A stretch of 33,275 nt of DNA from Thermoplasmata archaeon. GTDB taxonomy: Archaea > Thermoplasmatota > Thermoplasmata > Lutacidiplasmatales > UBA184. The notes below the pieces were generated by a model. It did no database searches and was not told the DNA's origin. It saw only the letters and a program-made list of their open reading frames with translations. Position numbers and translations under genes: made by a program. The stretch lies in the NCBI GenBank assembly GCA_021827405.1, contig JAKAVY010000022.1:1-33275 (forward strand), given 5' to 3'. The stretch's first letter is position 1, and each line of letters opens with the position of its first letter. Below are positions 7,548 through 15,760 of the stretch, in pieces.

Positions 7548-8959
7548 AGGGCGCGGCCCTCGAGGAGCTCCGGGAGTTCCCCGGGGCCATGGAGGAGCTG
7601 GGGGCCGCCCGGGACCTCCTCGCGGGGACCCCGGGTCGGTGGCGCGTCCTCTACCACAACGATGGGGACGGCATCGCCTCCGCCAGCGTGGCCGCGGTGG
7701 CGCTCTCCCGGTGGGGCCGGCCCTGGCAGCTCACGCCGCTGGTGAGCCTGGAGGAGGCCCGCTTGGACGCGCTGCTCACCCGGACCCGTGGCCCCGTCCT
7801 CGTCCTGGACACCGGGGCGAGCTACCTGGAACGCCTCCGACGGCATCCCCGGCCGGTGCTCGTCTTAGACCACCACCGTCCCCCGGCGCCGGAGGGTCCG
7901 GGGGGCGGTCATCTCCTCCACGTGAACCCGCACCACTGGGGGGTGGACGGAATGAGCGAGTGCTCGGCCAGCATCCTCACCTACCTCTTCGCCCGGTGCC
8001 TGGACCCGGCCAACGAGGACCTGGTCGCCTACGGTTTCGCCGGGGCGGTGGCGGACCGGATGCAGGTGGGAGGGTTCCGGGGCCTGAACCTCCGGCTGCT
8101 GGAACGGGCAGAGAGGAAAGGTCTCCTCCACCGCCGGCGCGAGCCTACGTTGACGGGCCCCACCCTGGGGGAAGGCCTGGCCCGGTCGGTGGACCCGTAC
8201 GTGGCAGGGCTCTCCGGGCGTCCCGGGCCGGTGACGGGCTTCCTCCAGGCCCTGGGCCTGGACCCGCAGGCGACGGTGCGCTCCCTCTCCGAGGCGGACC
8301 GCCAGACCCTGGTGAGCGCGTGGGTGCTCCGCCTGCTCGACCAAGGGGCCCGACCCGAGTTCTGCGAACGGGTGACCGAGGAGCACCTCTATCCCCTCCC
8401 GGAGGGGGAAGAGGTCGTGACCCTCTCGGCCTTCCAGAACGCCTGCGCCCGGGAAGGGGAGCCCTCCCGGGGGATCGCCCTCGCGCTGGGGGACCGGGAG
8501 TCCCGGCGCCGGGCCGAGGAGCTGGAAAGGGACTGGCAGGGCCGGGTCCTCCGGGAGCTGGGGCGGCTGGAGACGGAGCGCCCGGTCGAGGGGTTCGGAT
8601 CCCTCCAGGCCATCTGGGTCCCGGACGCGAACCTGGCCGGGCCGGTGGCCGGGCTCGCGCTCGCCTACCTCCTCGACCCCTCGCGACCGGTCTTCGCGCT
8701 CTCCTCCGAGCCGTCCCGGACCAAGGTCTCGGCCCGGGGGACGCCCTTCCTCACCGACCGGGGGCTGGACCTGGCCACAGCGGTCCGGGAGGCGGCCCGG
8801 GCGGTGGGAGGGGAGGGGGGAGGGCACCGGGTGGCCAGCGGCGCCTCGGTCCCCAAGGGACATGAAGGGGCGTTCCTTCAGGAGGCCGACCATCGGCTCT
8901 TCCTCCAGGGGTTCCGCCCGGCCCCCCGGGAGTCCTGGCCGAAGGAGAGTTCCCCATGA
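7544..8959 (+). CDS. DHH superfamily phosphoesterase (RecJ-like exonuclease family)
   Basis: 471 residues. It shows the DHH signature set: motif I HNDGDG at 38-43, the D-H-H triad at 109-111 (VLVLDHH), a further acidic site in GAVADRMQ, and a DHHA1-type C-terminal GGGHRVASG with H428. Such enzymes cleave phosphodiesters with Mn/Mg; archaeal members near S15 are usually described as RecJ-like single-strand exonucleases or GINS-associated nucleases (GAN). I cannot tell which from sequence alone. I chose the GTG at 7544, which overlaps the rps15 stop (GTGA), implying translational coupling; an ATG at 7505 is open but would overlap rps15 by 43 nt. gyrA follows with an ATGA overlap. Confidence 0.9.
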   Translation: MKGAALEELREFPGAMEELGAARDLLAGTPGRWRVLYHNDGDGIASASVAAVALSRWGRPWQLTPLVSLEEARLDALLTRTRGPVLVLDTGASYLERLRRHPRPVLVLDHHRPPAPEGPGGGHLLHVNPHHWGVDGMSECSASILTYLFARCLDPANEDLVAYGFAGAVADRMQVGGFRGLNLRLLERAERKGLLHRRREPTLTGPTLGEGLARSVDPYVAGLSGRPGPVTGFLQALGLDPQATVRSLSEADRQTLVSAWVLRLLDQGARPEFCERVTEEHLYPLPEGEEVVTLSAFQNACAREGEPSRGIALALGDRESRRRAEELERDWQGRVLRELGRLETERPVEGFGSLQAIWVPDANLAGPVAGLALAYLLDPSRPVFALSSEPSRTKVSARGTPFLTDRGLDLATAVREAARAVGGEGGGHRVASGASVPKGHEGAFLQEADHRLFLQGFRPAPRESWPKESSP

Positions 8960-11502
8960 CCGAGATCCAAGAGGACCCTGCCCCCGACGGGGCCGGCCGG
9001 GTCCGGGCCCAGCCCCTCGAGCGGGAGATGCACCGCTCGTACATCGACTACGCCATGAGCGTGATCGTGGGGCGGGCGCTCCCCTTCGTGGAGGACGGTC
9101 TCAAGCCCGTGCACCGCCGGATCCTCTGGGCCATGTGGGAGGGAGGGGCCACCCACGACCGGCCCTTCCGCAAGTCCGCCCGGACCGTGGGGGACGTGCT
9201 CGGGAAGTACCATCCCCACGGGGACCTCTCCGTCTATGACGCCCTGGTGCGGATGGCCCAGCCCTTCTCCCTGCGCTACCCGCTGGTGGAGGGCCAGGGG
9301 AACTTCGGCTCCATCGACGGCGACGGCCCCGCCGCCATGCGCTACACCGAGGCCCGTCTCTCCCCCGTGGCCTCGGAGATGCTGGAGGACCTGGAGAAGG
9401 ACACGGTGGCCTGGGGGGACAATTTCGACGGCTCGCTCAAGGAGCCGATGCTGCTGCCCAGCCGCCTCCCCACCCTCCTGGTGAACGGTTCCGCGGGCAT
9501 CGCGGTGGGGATGGCCACGAACCTCCCCCCGCACAACCTGGGGGAGGTGGTGGATGCCCTTCGGCTCGTCCTGGAACGACCCGAGGCCTCCCTGGACGAG
9601 GTCTTGAAGGTGCTGCCGGGGCCGGACTTCCCCACCGGCGGGCTGCTCTCCCGGGAGGGGATCCGGGAGGCCTACGAGACCGGGCGCGGCACCCTCCTTC
9701 TCCGGGCCAAGGCGGAGATCCGGGAGCGGGACAACAAGACCGAGGTGGTGGTCACCGAGATCCCCTACGAGATCAACAAGTCCCAGCTGTTGGAGGAGAC
9801 GGCGGAGCTCATCAAGGGGAAGCGCATCGACGGGATCAGCGACCTCCGGGACGAGTCCGACAAGGACGGGATCTCGGTGGTCTTCGAGCTCAAGCGGGAC
9901 GCCTCGCCCGAGCTGGTGCTCAACCAGCTCTACGCGCACACCCGGCTGGAGACCTCCTTTGGCGTGATCAACCTCGCCCTGGTCGAGTCCAAGCCCCAGG
10001 TCCTCCCGCTCCTGGGGCTCTTGCGCTCGCACCTGTCCTTCCGCAAGGAGGTCCTCACCCGGCGCTCGCGCTTCGAGCTGAAGAAGGCGCAGGACCGGCA
10101 TCACCTCCTGGAGGGGTTCCTCACGGCCATCGACCACATCGACGAGGTGGTCCGGATCCTCCGGCGGAGCAAGGACTCGCCCACGGCGCAGACCGCCCTC
10201 ATGGGGAAGTTCCTGCTCTCCGCCGAGCAGGCCAAGGCGATCCTGGAGATGCGGCTCTCCCGGCTCACCGGCCTGGAGCGGGACGCCCTGGTCTCCGAGG
10301 CGAAGGAGAAGGAGGCGGAGATCCGCCGGCTCCAGGAGATCCTAGGCGACATCCGGAAGCTGCAGAAGGTCCTGGACGACGAGCTGGTCTCGCTGAAGGA
10401 GCGCTACGCGGACGCCCGGCGGACGCTTCTCGTCGACGCCTTCTCCGAGCGTTCCTTAGAGGACCTGATCGCCGACACCGACGTGGTGGTGCTGGTCTCC
10501 AACACCGGCTACATCAAGCGGCTCCCCCTGGAGGCCTACCGGCGGCAACGCCGGGGAGGGAAGGGCCTGGTCCAGATGGAGACGAAGGAGGAGGACTTCG
10601 TCACCCGGGCCTTCCTGGCCCGGACCCACGACGACGTGCTCTTCTTCACGAACCAGGGCCGGGTGTACCGGCTCAAGGCCTACGAGCTGCCGGAGATGGG
10701 GCGGCACGCCAAGGGGAAGGCCATCGTGAACCTGCTCCCCCGCCTGAAGCCGGGGGAGCGGATCCAGACGGAGCTGCCGGTCCGGGGCCTCTCCGGCCCG
10801 GGGACGCTGGTCTTCGCCACCGCCAAGGGGCTGGTGAAGCGCACCCCGCTGAGCCGCTACCAGAACATCCGGGTCACCGGCATCCAGGCCATCCTCCTCG
10901 AGGAGGGCGACGAGCTGGTGGACGTGGCCCTCACCGACGGGGCCTCGGAGGTCCTCCTCGCCACCCGGGAGGGGCAGGTGGTCCGCTTCGCTGAGCGCCG
11001 GGTCCGGCCCACCGGGCGCTCCACCTACGGGGTCCGCGGGCTCAAGCGGAAGGGAAAGGAGGACCGGGTCGTCGCCATGGCCCCCGTCTCCCCCCAGTTC
11101 CCCTCCCTGCTCACGGTCACCTCCACGGGGTTCGGGAAGCGCAGCCCGGTGGAGGACTACCGCCTCACGGGCCGGGGCGCCAGCGGGGTCATCGGGATCA
11201 AGACCGGGGGCCGCAACGGGCACGTGGTCACCGTCCTCCCGGTGACCGGGGACGACGAGGTGCTGCTCACCACGCAGAAGGGGGTCACGCTCCGGGCGCC
11301 GGTCTCCCAGGTCCGGGAGCAGGGCCGCAACACCCTCGGGGTCATCCTGATGCGCCTGGAGGAGGGGGACGAGGTGATGGCCGCCGTCCGCTTGGTCGCC
11401 CCCGGGGAGGCCCCCGCCCCACCCCCGCCGGACCGCCCGGGAGGACCGGGGGACGAGGCCCCCCCGGAGGAGGACGATGCCCCCCCGTCGCCGACGTCCT
11501 AA
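8956..11502 (+). CDS. gyrA: DNA gyrase subunit A
   Basis: 848 residues, near full length. GyrA cuts and rejoins the transported DNA gate and, with GyrB, introduces negative supercoils. The N-terminal breakage-reunion domain shows [50 protein letters not shown] and the catalytic tyrosine Y130 in MRYTEARL. The C-terminal beta-pinwheel carries an intact GyrA box QRRGGKG (about 531-537) and repeated blades (e.g. [38 protein letters not shown]), which marks a gyrase and not topoisomerase IV. The last 30 residues are a Pro/acidic tail. The start overlaps the DHH stop (ATGA). No gyrB lies in the window; gyrA commonly sits beside gyrB in gyrase-bearing archaea, so the location is notable. Confidence 0.97.
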   Translation: MTEIQEDPAPDGAGRVRAQPLEREMHRSYIDYAMSVIVGRALPFVEDGLKPVHRRILWAMWEGGATHDRPFRKSARTVGDVLGKYHPHGDLSVYDALVRMAQPFSLRYPLVEGQGNFGSIDGDGPAAMRYTEARLSPVASEMLEDLEKDTVAWGDNFDGSLKEPMLLPSRLPTLLVNGSAGIAVGMATNLPPHNLGEVVDALRLVLERPEASLDEVLKVLPGPDFPTGGLLSREGIREAYETGRGTLLLRAKAEIRERDNKTEVVVTEIPYEINKSQLLEETAELIKGKRIDGISDLRDESDKDGISVVFELKRDASPELVLNQLYAHTRLETSFGVINLALVESKPQVLPLLGLLRSHLSFRKEVLTRRSRFELKKAQDRHHLLEGFLTAIDHIDEVVRILRRSKDSPTAQTALMGKFLLSAEQAKAILEMRLSRLTGLERDALVSEAKEKEAEIRRLQEILGDIRKLQKVLDDELVSLKERYADARRTLLVDAFSERSLEDLIADTDVVVLVSNTGYIKRLPLEAYRRQRRGGKGLVQMETKEEDFVTRAFLARTHDDVLFFTNQGRVYRLKAYELPEMGRHAKGKAIVNLLPRLKPGERIQTELPVRGLSGPGTLVFATAKGLVKRTPLSRYQNIRVTGIQAILLEEGDELVDVALTDGASEVLLATREGQVVRFAERRVRPTGRSTYGVRGLKRKGKEDRVVAMAPVSPQFPSLLTVTSTGFGKRSPVEDYRLTGRGASGVIGIKTGGRNGHVVTVLPVTGDDEVLLTTQKGVTLRAPVSQVREQGRNTLGVILMRLEEGDEVMAAVRLVAPGEAPAPPPPDRPGGPGDEAPPEEDDAPPSPTS

Positions 11503-11659
11503 GGGAAAGGTCCTGCTCCTCTGCCCGAAGTGCCGGTCCCCCGAGGTGGACCGGGACGCCACCTTGTTCACCGGGGCCACCTACACCTGCCGCTCCTGCG
11601 GATACCGGGGGACCTTCGTCCTGGAGGAGGACGTGCCGGACGTGGGGTCGGACCCGTGA
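11477..11659 (+). CDS. Small zinc-ribbon protein
   Basis: 60 residues with one four-cysteine zinc ribbon: CPKC near 16-19 and CRSCG near 38-42, separated by 18 residues, with the TFIIS/RPB9-like pattern [18 protein letters not shown] basic N-terminus ([11 protein letters not shown]) and an acidic C-terminus flank it. GGAGGAGG stands just before the ATG. It overlaps the end of gyrA by 26 nt in another frame and its TGA overlaps the GTG of the next gene. Archaeal proteins of this type are usually uncharacterised; a nucleic-acid or transcription-related role is inference. Confidence 0.85.
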   Translation: MPPRRRRPKGKVLLLCPKCRSPEVDRDATLFTGATYTCRSCGYRGTFVLEEDVPDVGSDP

Positions 11660-12852
11660 GGACCCTCATCTACACCGGGAAGGGCGGGGTGGGGAAGACC
11701 TCCCTCGCCTCCGCCACAGGGCTCGCCTCCGCCGCCCGGGGGCACCGGACGCTGGTGCTCTCCACGGACAGCGCCCATTCCCTGGGGGACTCCCTCCAGG
11801 TCCCCCTGGGCCCCGAGCCCCGGGAGGTGGAGCCGCGGCTCTTCGCCCAGGAGGTGGACGTGCTCACGGAGATGGAAGGGCACTGGAAGGAGATCTACGG
11901 TTACCTCACCACGTTGCTCTCGGCGCAAGGGGTGGAGGAGATCACCGCGAAGGAGGCGGTGGTCTTCCCCGGGATGGAGCTCATCACCGCCCTCCTCTTG
12001 CTGGAGCGCTACCGGCGCGAGTCCACCTGGGACGTGGTGGTGGTGGACACCGCCCCCACCGCCGACACCCTCCGGCTGCTCTCCCTCCCGGACGTGCTGC
12101 GCTGGTACTTCGACCACGTGCTCAAGGTCCAGCGCGGGATCCTCAAGGTGGCCCGGCCCACGGTGGGCCGGGTCATGCGCACCCCGCTGCCCTCCGAACA
12201 CTTCTTCGACACGCTGGAGACCCTCTACACCCAGTTCCAGTCCGTCCGCGAGCTCTTGAGCGACGCGGAGCACACCTCGGTCCGGCTGGTGCTGAACCCC
12301 CAGAAGATGGTGATCAGCGAGACCCAGCGCGCCTACACCTACCTCTGCCTGTTCGACATCCCGGTGGAGATGCTGGTGGTGAACCGGGTGCTCCCGAGCT
12401 CCGCCACCGGCGACTTCCTCAAGCGGGAGCGCAGGGAGCAGCAGGAGAACCTCCACTTCATCCAGGAGGCCTTCGGCGAGGTCCCCCAGCGCGAGGTGCC
12501 CCGCTACCCGGAGGAGGTCTTAGGGAAGGAGAAGCTCCTCCAGTTGGCTCGGGACGTCTTCGGGGAGGAGGACCCGACGCGGATCTTCGCCCGGGCGCAC
12601 CCGGTCCAGTTCTATGCGAAGGGAGGCCGCAAGTACATCCGCCTGGAGCTGCCCTTCGCCGAACGGGAGGCCATCGACGTCTCCTCCCGGGGGGACACGC
12701 TCTACCTGAAGGTGGGCTGGTACAAGCGGACGCTGACGCTCCCCTTCGCCTATGCCGGGGCCCCCGTCGCCCGGGCGTCCTTCGACCACGGGGTGCTGCT
12801 GGTGGAGTTCGCCGGGGAGGCGTCACCGAAGGGGAAGCATGCCTCCCGGTAG
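11656..12852 (+). CDS. ArsA/Get3 family ATPase with C-terminal HSP20-like domain
   Basis: 398 residues from GTG 11656 (GTGA overlap with the zinc-ribbon stop). The deviant P-loop GKGGVGKT is at residues 8-15, switch I is LSTDSAHSLGDSL, and switch II is DTAPTADTLRLLSLPDVL. The C-terminal 80 residues (FYAKGGRKYIRLELPFAERE to GVLLVEFAGE) match the alpha-crystallin/HSP20-like domain attached to many prokaryotic ArsA homologues. The family includes arsenite pump ATPases and the Get3/TRC40 targeting factor for tail-anchored membrane proteins. No arsB, arsR or cysteine-rich arsenite site is seen, so a targeting or chaperone-type role is more likely than arsenic resistance, but this is inferred. Confidence 0.92.
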   Translation: MRTLIYTGKGGVGKTSLASATGLASAARGHRTLVLSTDSAHSLGDSLQVPLGPEPREVEPRLFAQEVDVLTEMEGHWKEIYGYLTTLLSAQGVEEITAKEAVVFPGMELITALLLLERYRRESTWDVVVVDTAPTADTLRLLSLPDVLRWYFDHVLKVQRGILKVARPTVGRVMRTPLPSEHFFDTLETLYTQFQSVRELLSDAEHTSVRLVLNPQKMVISETQRAYTYLCLFDIPVEMLVVNRVLPSSATGDFLKRERREQQENLHFIQEAFGEVPQREVPRYPEEVLGKEKLLQLARDVFGEEDPTRIFARAHPVQFYAKGGRKYIRLELPFAEREAIDVSSRGDTLYLKVGWYKRTLTLPFAYAGAPVARASFDHGVLLVEFAGEASPKGKHASR

Positions 12853-13261
12853 GGCCCGGCGAGCCCCGTCCCTGTCCCTTCCCCCCTGGGCGGCCGACTG
12901 GCTGCTCCAGCGGGGGGCCGCTCTGGGACGGGGGATGCGGGACCCGAAGTTCCTTTTGAAGGTCCAGAAGGCCCTGGAGGAGGCGCAGGCGGGGATCGAA
13001 CGGGGCCTGAGGAAAGGGCTCAACGACCCCGAGGCCCTCACCCGGGGGCTCCGGGCGCTCACGGCGCTTCGCGAGGCGACCGAGATCCTGGCCCAGGGCC
13101 TGGCCTCCCCGGCCGGGGGCGTCGGGGAGACGGGGGTCCCCTGGCGGGAGATCCCGCTCGAGCCGGCCCCTTCGACGCCCCGGACGACCCCGCGCCGGAT
13201 CCGCCGACGCCGGGAGGTCCGGCCCCGGCCGGGCCCGGCCGCAAGGCGTGCAGGACCCTGA
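12839..13261 (+). CDS. Hypothetical helical protein ending the gyrA operon
   Basis: 140 residues, no family recognised. A basic start is followed by helices (PPWAADWLLQRGAALGRG; KFLLKVQKALEEAQAGIERG; LTRGLRALTALREATEILAQ), then a Pro/Arg-rich low-complexity tail. It starts at ATG 12839, 14 nt inside the ArsA-like gene, with GGGGA upstream. Its 3' end overlaps the convergent folP gene by about 200 nt; in that overlap both proteins are low complexity. Confidence 0.6.
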   Translation: MPPGRARRAPSLSLPPWAADWLLQRGAALGRGMRDPKFLLKVQKALEEAQAGIERGLRKGLNDPEALTRGLRALTALREATEILAQGLASPAGGVGETGVPWREIPLEPAPSTPRTTPRRIRRRREVRPRPGPAARRAGP

Positions 13262-14429
13262 GCGCGCGGGCGGTGGGACCTACGTCGTGGACCCGGACCA
13301 CGGCAGCGCCCCGCTCCACCGCGAGGAGGGCCGCCGCCACAGAGACCTCCAGCCGTTCCGCCGGAGGCGCCCCGCCCAGGAGGGCGCCCAGGAACCCCTT
13401 GCGGGAGGCCCCCACGAGGACCGGGTACCCCAGGGCCCGGAACTCCCGGACATGGCCGAGGAGCTCCCAGGTCCCTGGGAACGACTTCCCGAACCCCAGC
13501 CCGGGGTCCACCACCAGCGCTTCCGGAGGGATGCCCTCGTCCTCCGCGAGGCGCGTGCGGTCCTCCAGGAACGCGTAGACCTCGGCCCGGAGGTCCCGGT
13601 ACCGCACGTCCCGCTGCATGGTCCGGGGGGTGCCGCGCATGTGCATCACCACGGCCCCGGCCTCCTCCCGGCGGACCACCCGGCGCAGGGCCGGGTCCCT
13701 AAACCCCCCCACGTCGTTGACCACGTGCGCCCCGGCCCGGAGGGCCTGCCGGGCCACCTCGGCGTGCCGGGTGTCCACGGAGAGCAGGGTCTCGGAGGTC
13801 CGGGCGAGCCGTTCCACCACGGGCAGGACGCGCCGAAGCTCCTGGGAGGGGTAGAGCGGGCGGGCCCCCGGCCGGGTGGACTCGCCTCCCACGTCTAGGA
13901 GGTCGGCCCCCTGTGACGCCAGAGAGCGGGCGTACGCCGCGGCCTCGTCGGGGCTCCGGAGGCGTCCCCCATCGAAGAAGGAGTCGGGAGTGACGTTCAC
14001 CACGCCCATGATCCGGGGGACCGCCCCCACCGTGAGCGCCCGCCCGTGGGCGAGGCGCCACGGCCGAGGGGCCTCGGAGAAGAAGTTCGCCAGCGCCCGT
14101 CCCACGGGGCCGGCCAGGAGCGCCAGGGGACGGGGGGCCCGTTCCCAGGCCCCGGGGAGGGAGCGGAGGGTCTCCGCCGATCCGAGGAGGGTGAGGGAGC
14201 GGGCGCCGCGGGGCAGCACGCGGAGGTGAGGGAGGGGGGCCGGGCGACCCGGCCCGAGGGAGGCCCGGGCCCCTCTCGGCAACCGGTCCAGCTGGAGCCC
14301 GAGCTCCCCCGGGGAAAGGCGCCGGTCGACCGGCGTCCCCGGCGGACCCTCCCACGTCAGGACCCGGACCCGGAGCGGTCCCGGGGCCGGGCTTCCACCG
14401 CCCACAGCCGGGCGAGGGGAAGCGGCCAT
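13059..14429 (-). CDS. folP: Dihydropteroate synthase with long N-terminal extension
   Basis: 456 residues against about 280 for a bacterial enzyme. DHPS joins p-aminobenzoate to dihydropterin pyrophosphate; archaeal homologues may act in folate or methanopterin-type cofactor synthesis. All core motifs are present: MGVVNVTPDSFFDGG (141-155), LLDVGGESTRPGA (177-189), VVNDVGGF (236-243), VVDPGLGFGKS (306-316), GASRKGF (340-346) and RVHDV (379-383). Residues 1-125 form an extension of unknown role (LTLLGSAETLRSLPG, ALLAGPVGRALANFFSEAPR), and the last 55 residues are a Pro/Gly/Arg tail that overlaps the convergent gene. The start ATG 14429 is 65 nt from the divergent gene start at 14495. Confidence 0.93.
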   Translation of the reverse strand: MAASPRPAVGGGSPAPGPLRVRVLTWEGPPGTPVDRRLSPGELGLQLDRLPRGARASLGPGRPAPLPHLRVLPRGARSLTLLGSAETLRSLPGAWERAPRPLALLAGPVGRALANFFSEAPRPWRLAHGRALTVGAVPRIMGVVNVTPDSFFDGGRLRSPDEAAAYARSLASQGADLLDVGGESTRPGARPLYPSQELRRVLPVVERLARTSETLLSVDTRHAEVARQALRAGAHVVNDVGGFRDPALRRVVRREEAGAVVMHMRGTPRTMQRDVRYRDLRAEVYAFLEDRTRLAEDEGIPPEALVVDPGLGFGKSFPGTWELLGHVREFRALGYPVLVGASRKGFLGALLGGAPPAERLEVSVAAALLAVERGAAVVRVHDVGPTARALRVLHALRPGPAGAGPPGVGGSGAGSSGASKGPARAGSPARGPPSPRRPRPGRPGPGPGSRSPREAP

Positions 14430-14494
14430 ATGGCGCTTTGAGGGGAGGCGGCAAGGTCTTTGAGGCGGCCTTCGGAGTAGCGGCCGGGGGGGTC

Positions 14495-14941
14495 ATGGGG
14501 GTGACGGGCAGCGTTCCGCCTCCGGCAGGGGTCGGTGCCCGGGCGGGACGGCGGCCCGCGATCTGGTCCCTGATCGCCGGCCTGGAGGCGGCGCTGGCCC
14601 TCGCCGGGCCCTTCCTCCTGGCCGAGGGCCTTCTCCGGCGCCAGGGGACGCCGATCGCCGAGGGCTTCGGGCTCGTGGCCCTGGCGGTGGGGCTCTTCCT
14701 GTGGGAGGCCCGGCGGGCGCCGCTCCCCCCCTCCCTGGGGTCCGGGACCGCTTTGGCGGCCCGGGGCCGGCCCTGGTGGACCCATCGGACGCCCTGGGTG
14801 GGGCGTTACCTTTGCGTCGCCTGCGGTTTCCGGCAGGAGGAACCGGCGACCTTCTGCCCCCGATGCGGGAAGCCGCTGGTCCGTCTGCCCCCGGTGCGCA
14901 GGCCGGGAACGGGGCCCGAGGACGGCGGTGCGGGTCCCTGA
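14495..14941 (+). CDS. Two-span membrane protein with C-terminal zinc ribbon
   Basis: 148 residues. Two hydrophobic segments, AIWSLIAGLEAALALAGPFL and EGFGLVALAVGLFLWE, are followed by a basic loop and a four-cysteine zinc ribbon (CVACGF...FCPRCGKPLV). Function is unknown. I took the ATG at 14495; an ATG at 14438 is open but would start close to the folP start region. It lies 48 nt before the LSm gene on the same strand, though LSm probably has its own promoter. Confidence 0.65.
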   Translation: MGVTGSVPPPAGVGARAGRRPAIWSLIAGLEAALALAGPFLLAEGLLRRQGTPIAEGFGLVALAVGLFLWEARRAPLPPSLGSGTALAARGRPWWTHRTPWVGRYLCVACGFRQEEPATFCPRCGKPLVRLPPVRRPGTGPEDGGAGP

Positions 14942-14947
14942 TGGTCA

Positions 14948-14956
14948 AAGCTTATC
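14948..14956 (+). promoter_or_regulatory. TATA-like box before the LSm gene
   Basis: AAGCTTATC is centred about 38 nt before the LSm ATG at 14990, which would leave a leader of about 10 nt. Confidence 0.4.
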
Positions 14957-14989
14957 AGTCCGTCGTAGGGTCGGCCGCGGGTCCTGGCC

Positions 14990-15202
14990 ATGAAGCCGTT
15001 GGAGCTCCTGCAGCAGAACCTCCATCAGCGGGTGCTGGTGGAGCTTCGCGGGGGCCGCTCGTACCGGGGCGTGCTCCAGGGGTTCGACCAGCACATGAAC
15101 GTGGTCCTCTCGGGGGCGGAGGAGGTCGACGCGGAGAAGGTCACGCCGCTCGCCGGCCTCACCGTGGTCCGGGGGGACAACGTGGTCTTCATCTCGCCGT
15201 GA
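14990..15202 (+). CDS. Archaeal Sm-like (LSm/SmAP) RNA-binding protein
   Basis: 70 residues. SmAP proteins form heptameric rings that bind U-rich RNA. The Sm1 motif is seen in RVLVELRGGRSYRGVLQGFD with QHMNVVLSGAEE after it, and the Sm2 motif as TVVRGDNVVFI (the R-G-D/N-x-V/I signature). It directly precedes L37e by 24 nt, a conserved archaeal gene pair, so the two are very probably co-transcribed. Confidence 0.96.
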   Translation: MKPLELLQQNLHQRVLVELRGGRSYRGVLQGFDQHMNVVLSGAEEVDAEKVTPLAGLTVVRGDNVVFISP

Positions 15203-15226
15203 GAGGAACGCCCGGAGGGAACGAAG

Positions 15227-15427
15227 ATGGGAAAAGGCACACCCGCGCGTCGCGGGGGAAAGACCGTCCACGTGCTCTGCCGCCGTTGCGGGCACCACTC
15301 CTACCATGTCCGCAAGCGCGTCTGCGCCAAGTGCGGCTACGGGGACACCGCCCGCCGCCGGACCTATGCGTGGTTGAAGCCCCGCCAGGGGAACGTCCAC
15401 CCGAAGATCCGGATCCGCAAGCACTGA
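15227..15427 (+). CDS. rpl37e: 50S ribosomal protein L37e
   Basis: 66 residues. It has the full L37e pattern: MGKGTPARRGGKTVHVLCRRCGHHSYHVRKRVCAKCGYG, with its four zinc cysteines arranged CxxC...CxxC, and the basic tail RRRTYAWLKPRQGNV...RIRKH. It is a structural protein of the large subunit, specific to archaea and eukaryotes. It is followed within 7 nt by a strong hairpin. Confidence 0.97.
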   Translation: MGKGTPARRGGKTVHVLCRRCGHHSYHVRKRVCAKCGYGDTARRRTYAWLKPRQGNVHPKIRIRKH

Positions 15428-15433
15428 CGGGAG

Positions 15434-15459
15434 GGCCGTCGCGTCGGACCGCGACGGCC
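15434..15459 (+). terminator. Perfect 10-bp stem hairpin after L37e
   Basis: GGCCGTCGCG-TCGGAC-CGCGACGGCC, a perfect 10-bp stem with a six-base loop, starting 7 nt after the L37e stop. No T-run follows, so it is not a typical archaeal terminator; it may stabilise or terminate the LSm-L37e mRNA. Confidence 0.45.
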
Positions 15460-15521
15460 GGGACCGGCCCCGGCCCCCCGGTGGCGCAAGGTCTCTTCCC
15501 GTTCCCGGGAGGTCCCCCTCC

Positions 15522-15689
15522 ATGAGCGGTGCCCTCCCCTGGTCCACGAACGCCTCGTCCCTTCCGTCGAACGACCCCTCCGCCGTCCTCCAGCGCCTGG
15601 AACAGAACACCACGAACCTGTTGCACTGGGTCCGGATCCTGGTGGTCGTGGTCATCGTGCTGGACCTGGTGATCATCTTCGTCGGCTGA
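15522..15689 (+). CDS. 55-residue single-span membrane protein
   Basis: A short ORF with a good ribosome binding site (GGGAGGT, about 7 nt before ATG 15522) ending in TGA at 15687-15689. The N-terminal 35 residues are polar (MSGALPWSTNASSLPSNDPS, then an amphipathic stretch VLQRLEQNTTNLLHWVR), followed by one transmembrane helix ILVVVVIVLDLVIIFVG to the end. The valine/isoleucine-rich composition of the span differs from the Pro/Gly/Arg content of chance ORFs here. No family recognised. A small membrane-bound regulator or a subunit of a larger complex is possible. Confidence 0.65.
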   Translation: MSGALPWSTNASSLPSNDPSAVLQRLEQNTTNLLHWVRILVVVVIVLDLVIIFVG

Positions 15690-15760
15690 GGTCGCAGGAC
15701 CCTCCCCGCGGGGGCGGTGGGCCCGAAGCCCCTAAAGCGAGCCCGGGGATGGAGAGGGGC

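Noticed and set aside
11656-12852. Arsenic resistance locus
   Set aside because: No arsB, arsC or arsR nearby and no arsenite-binding cysteine cluster in the ATPase.
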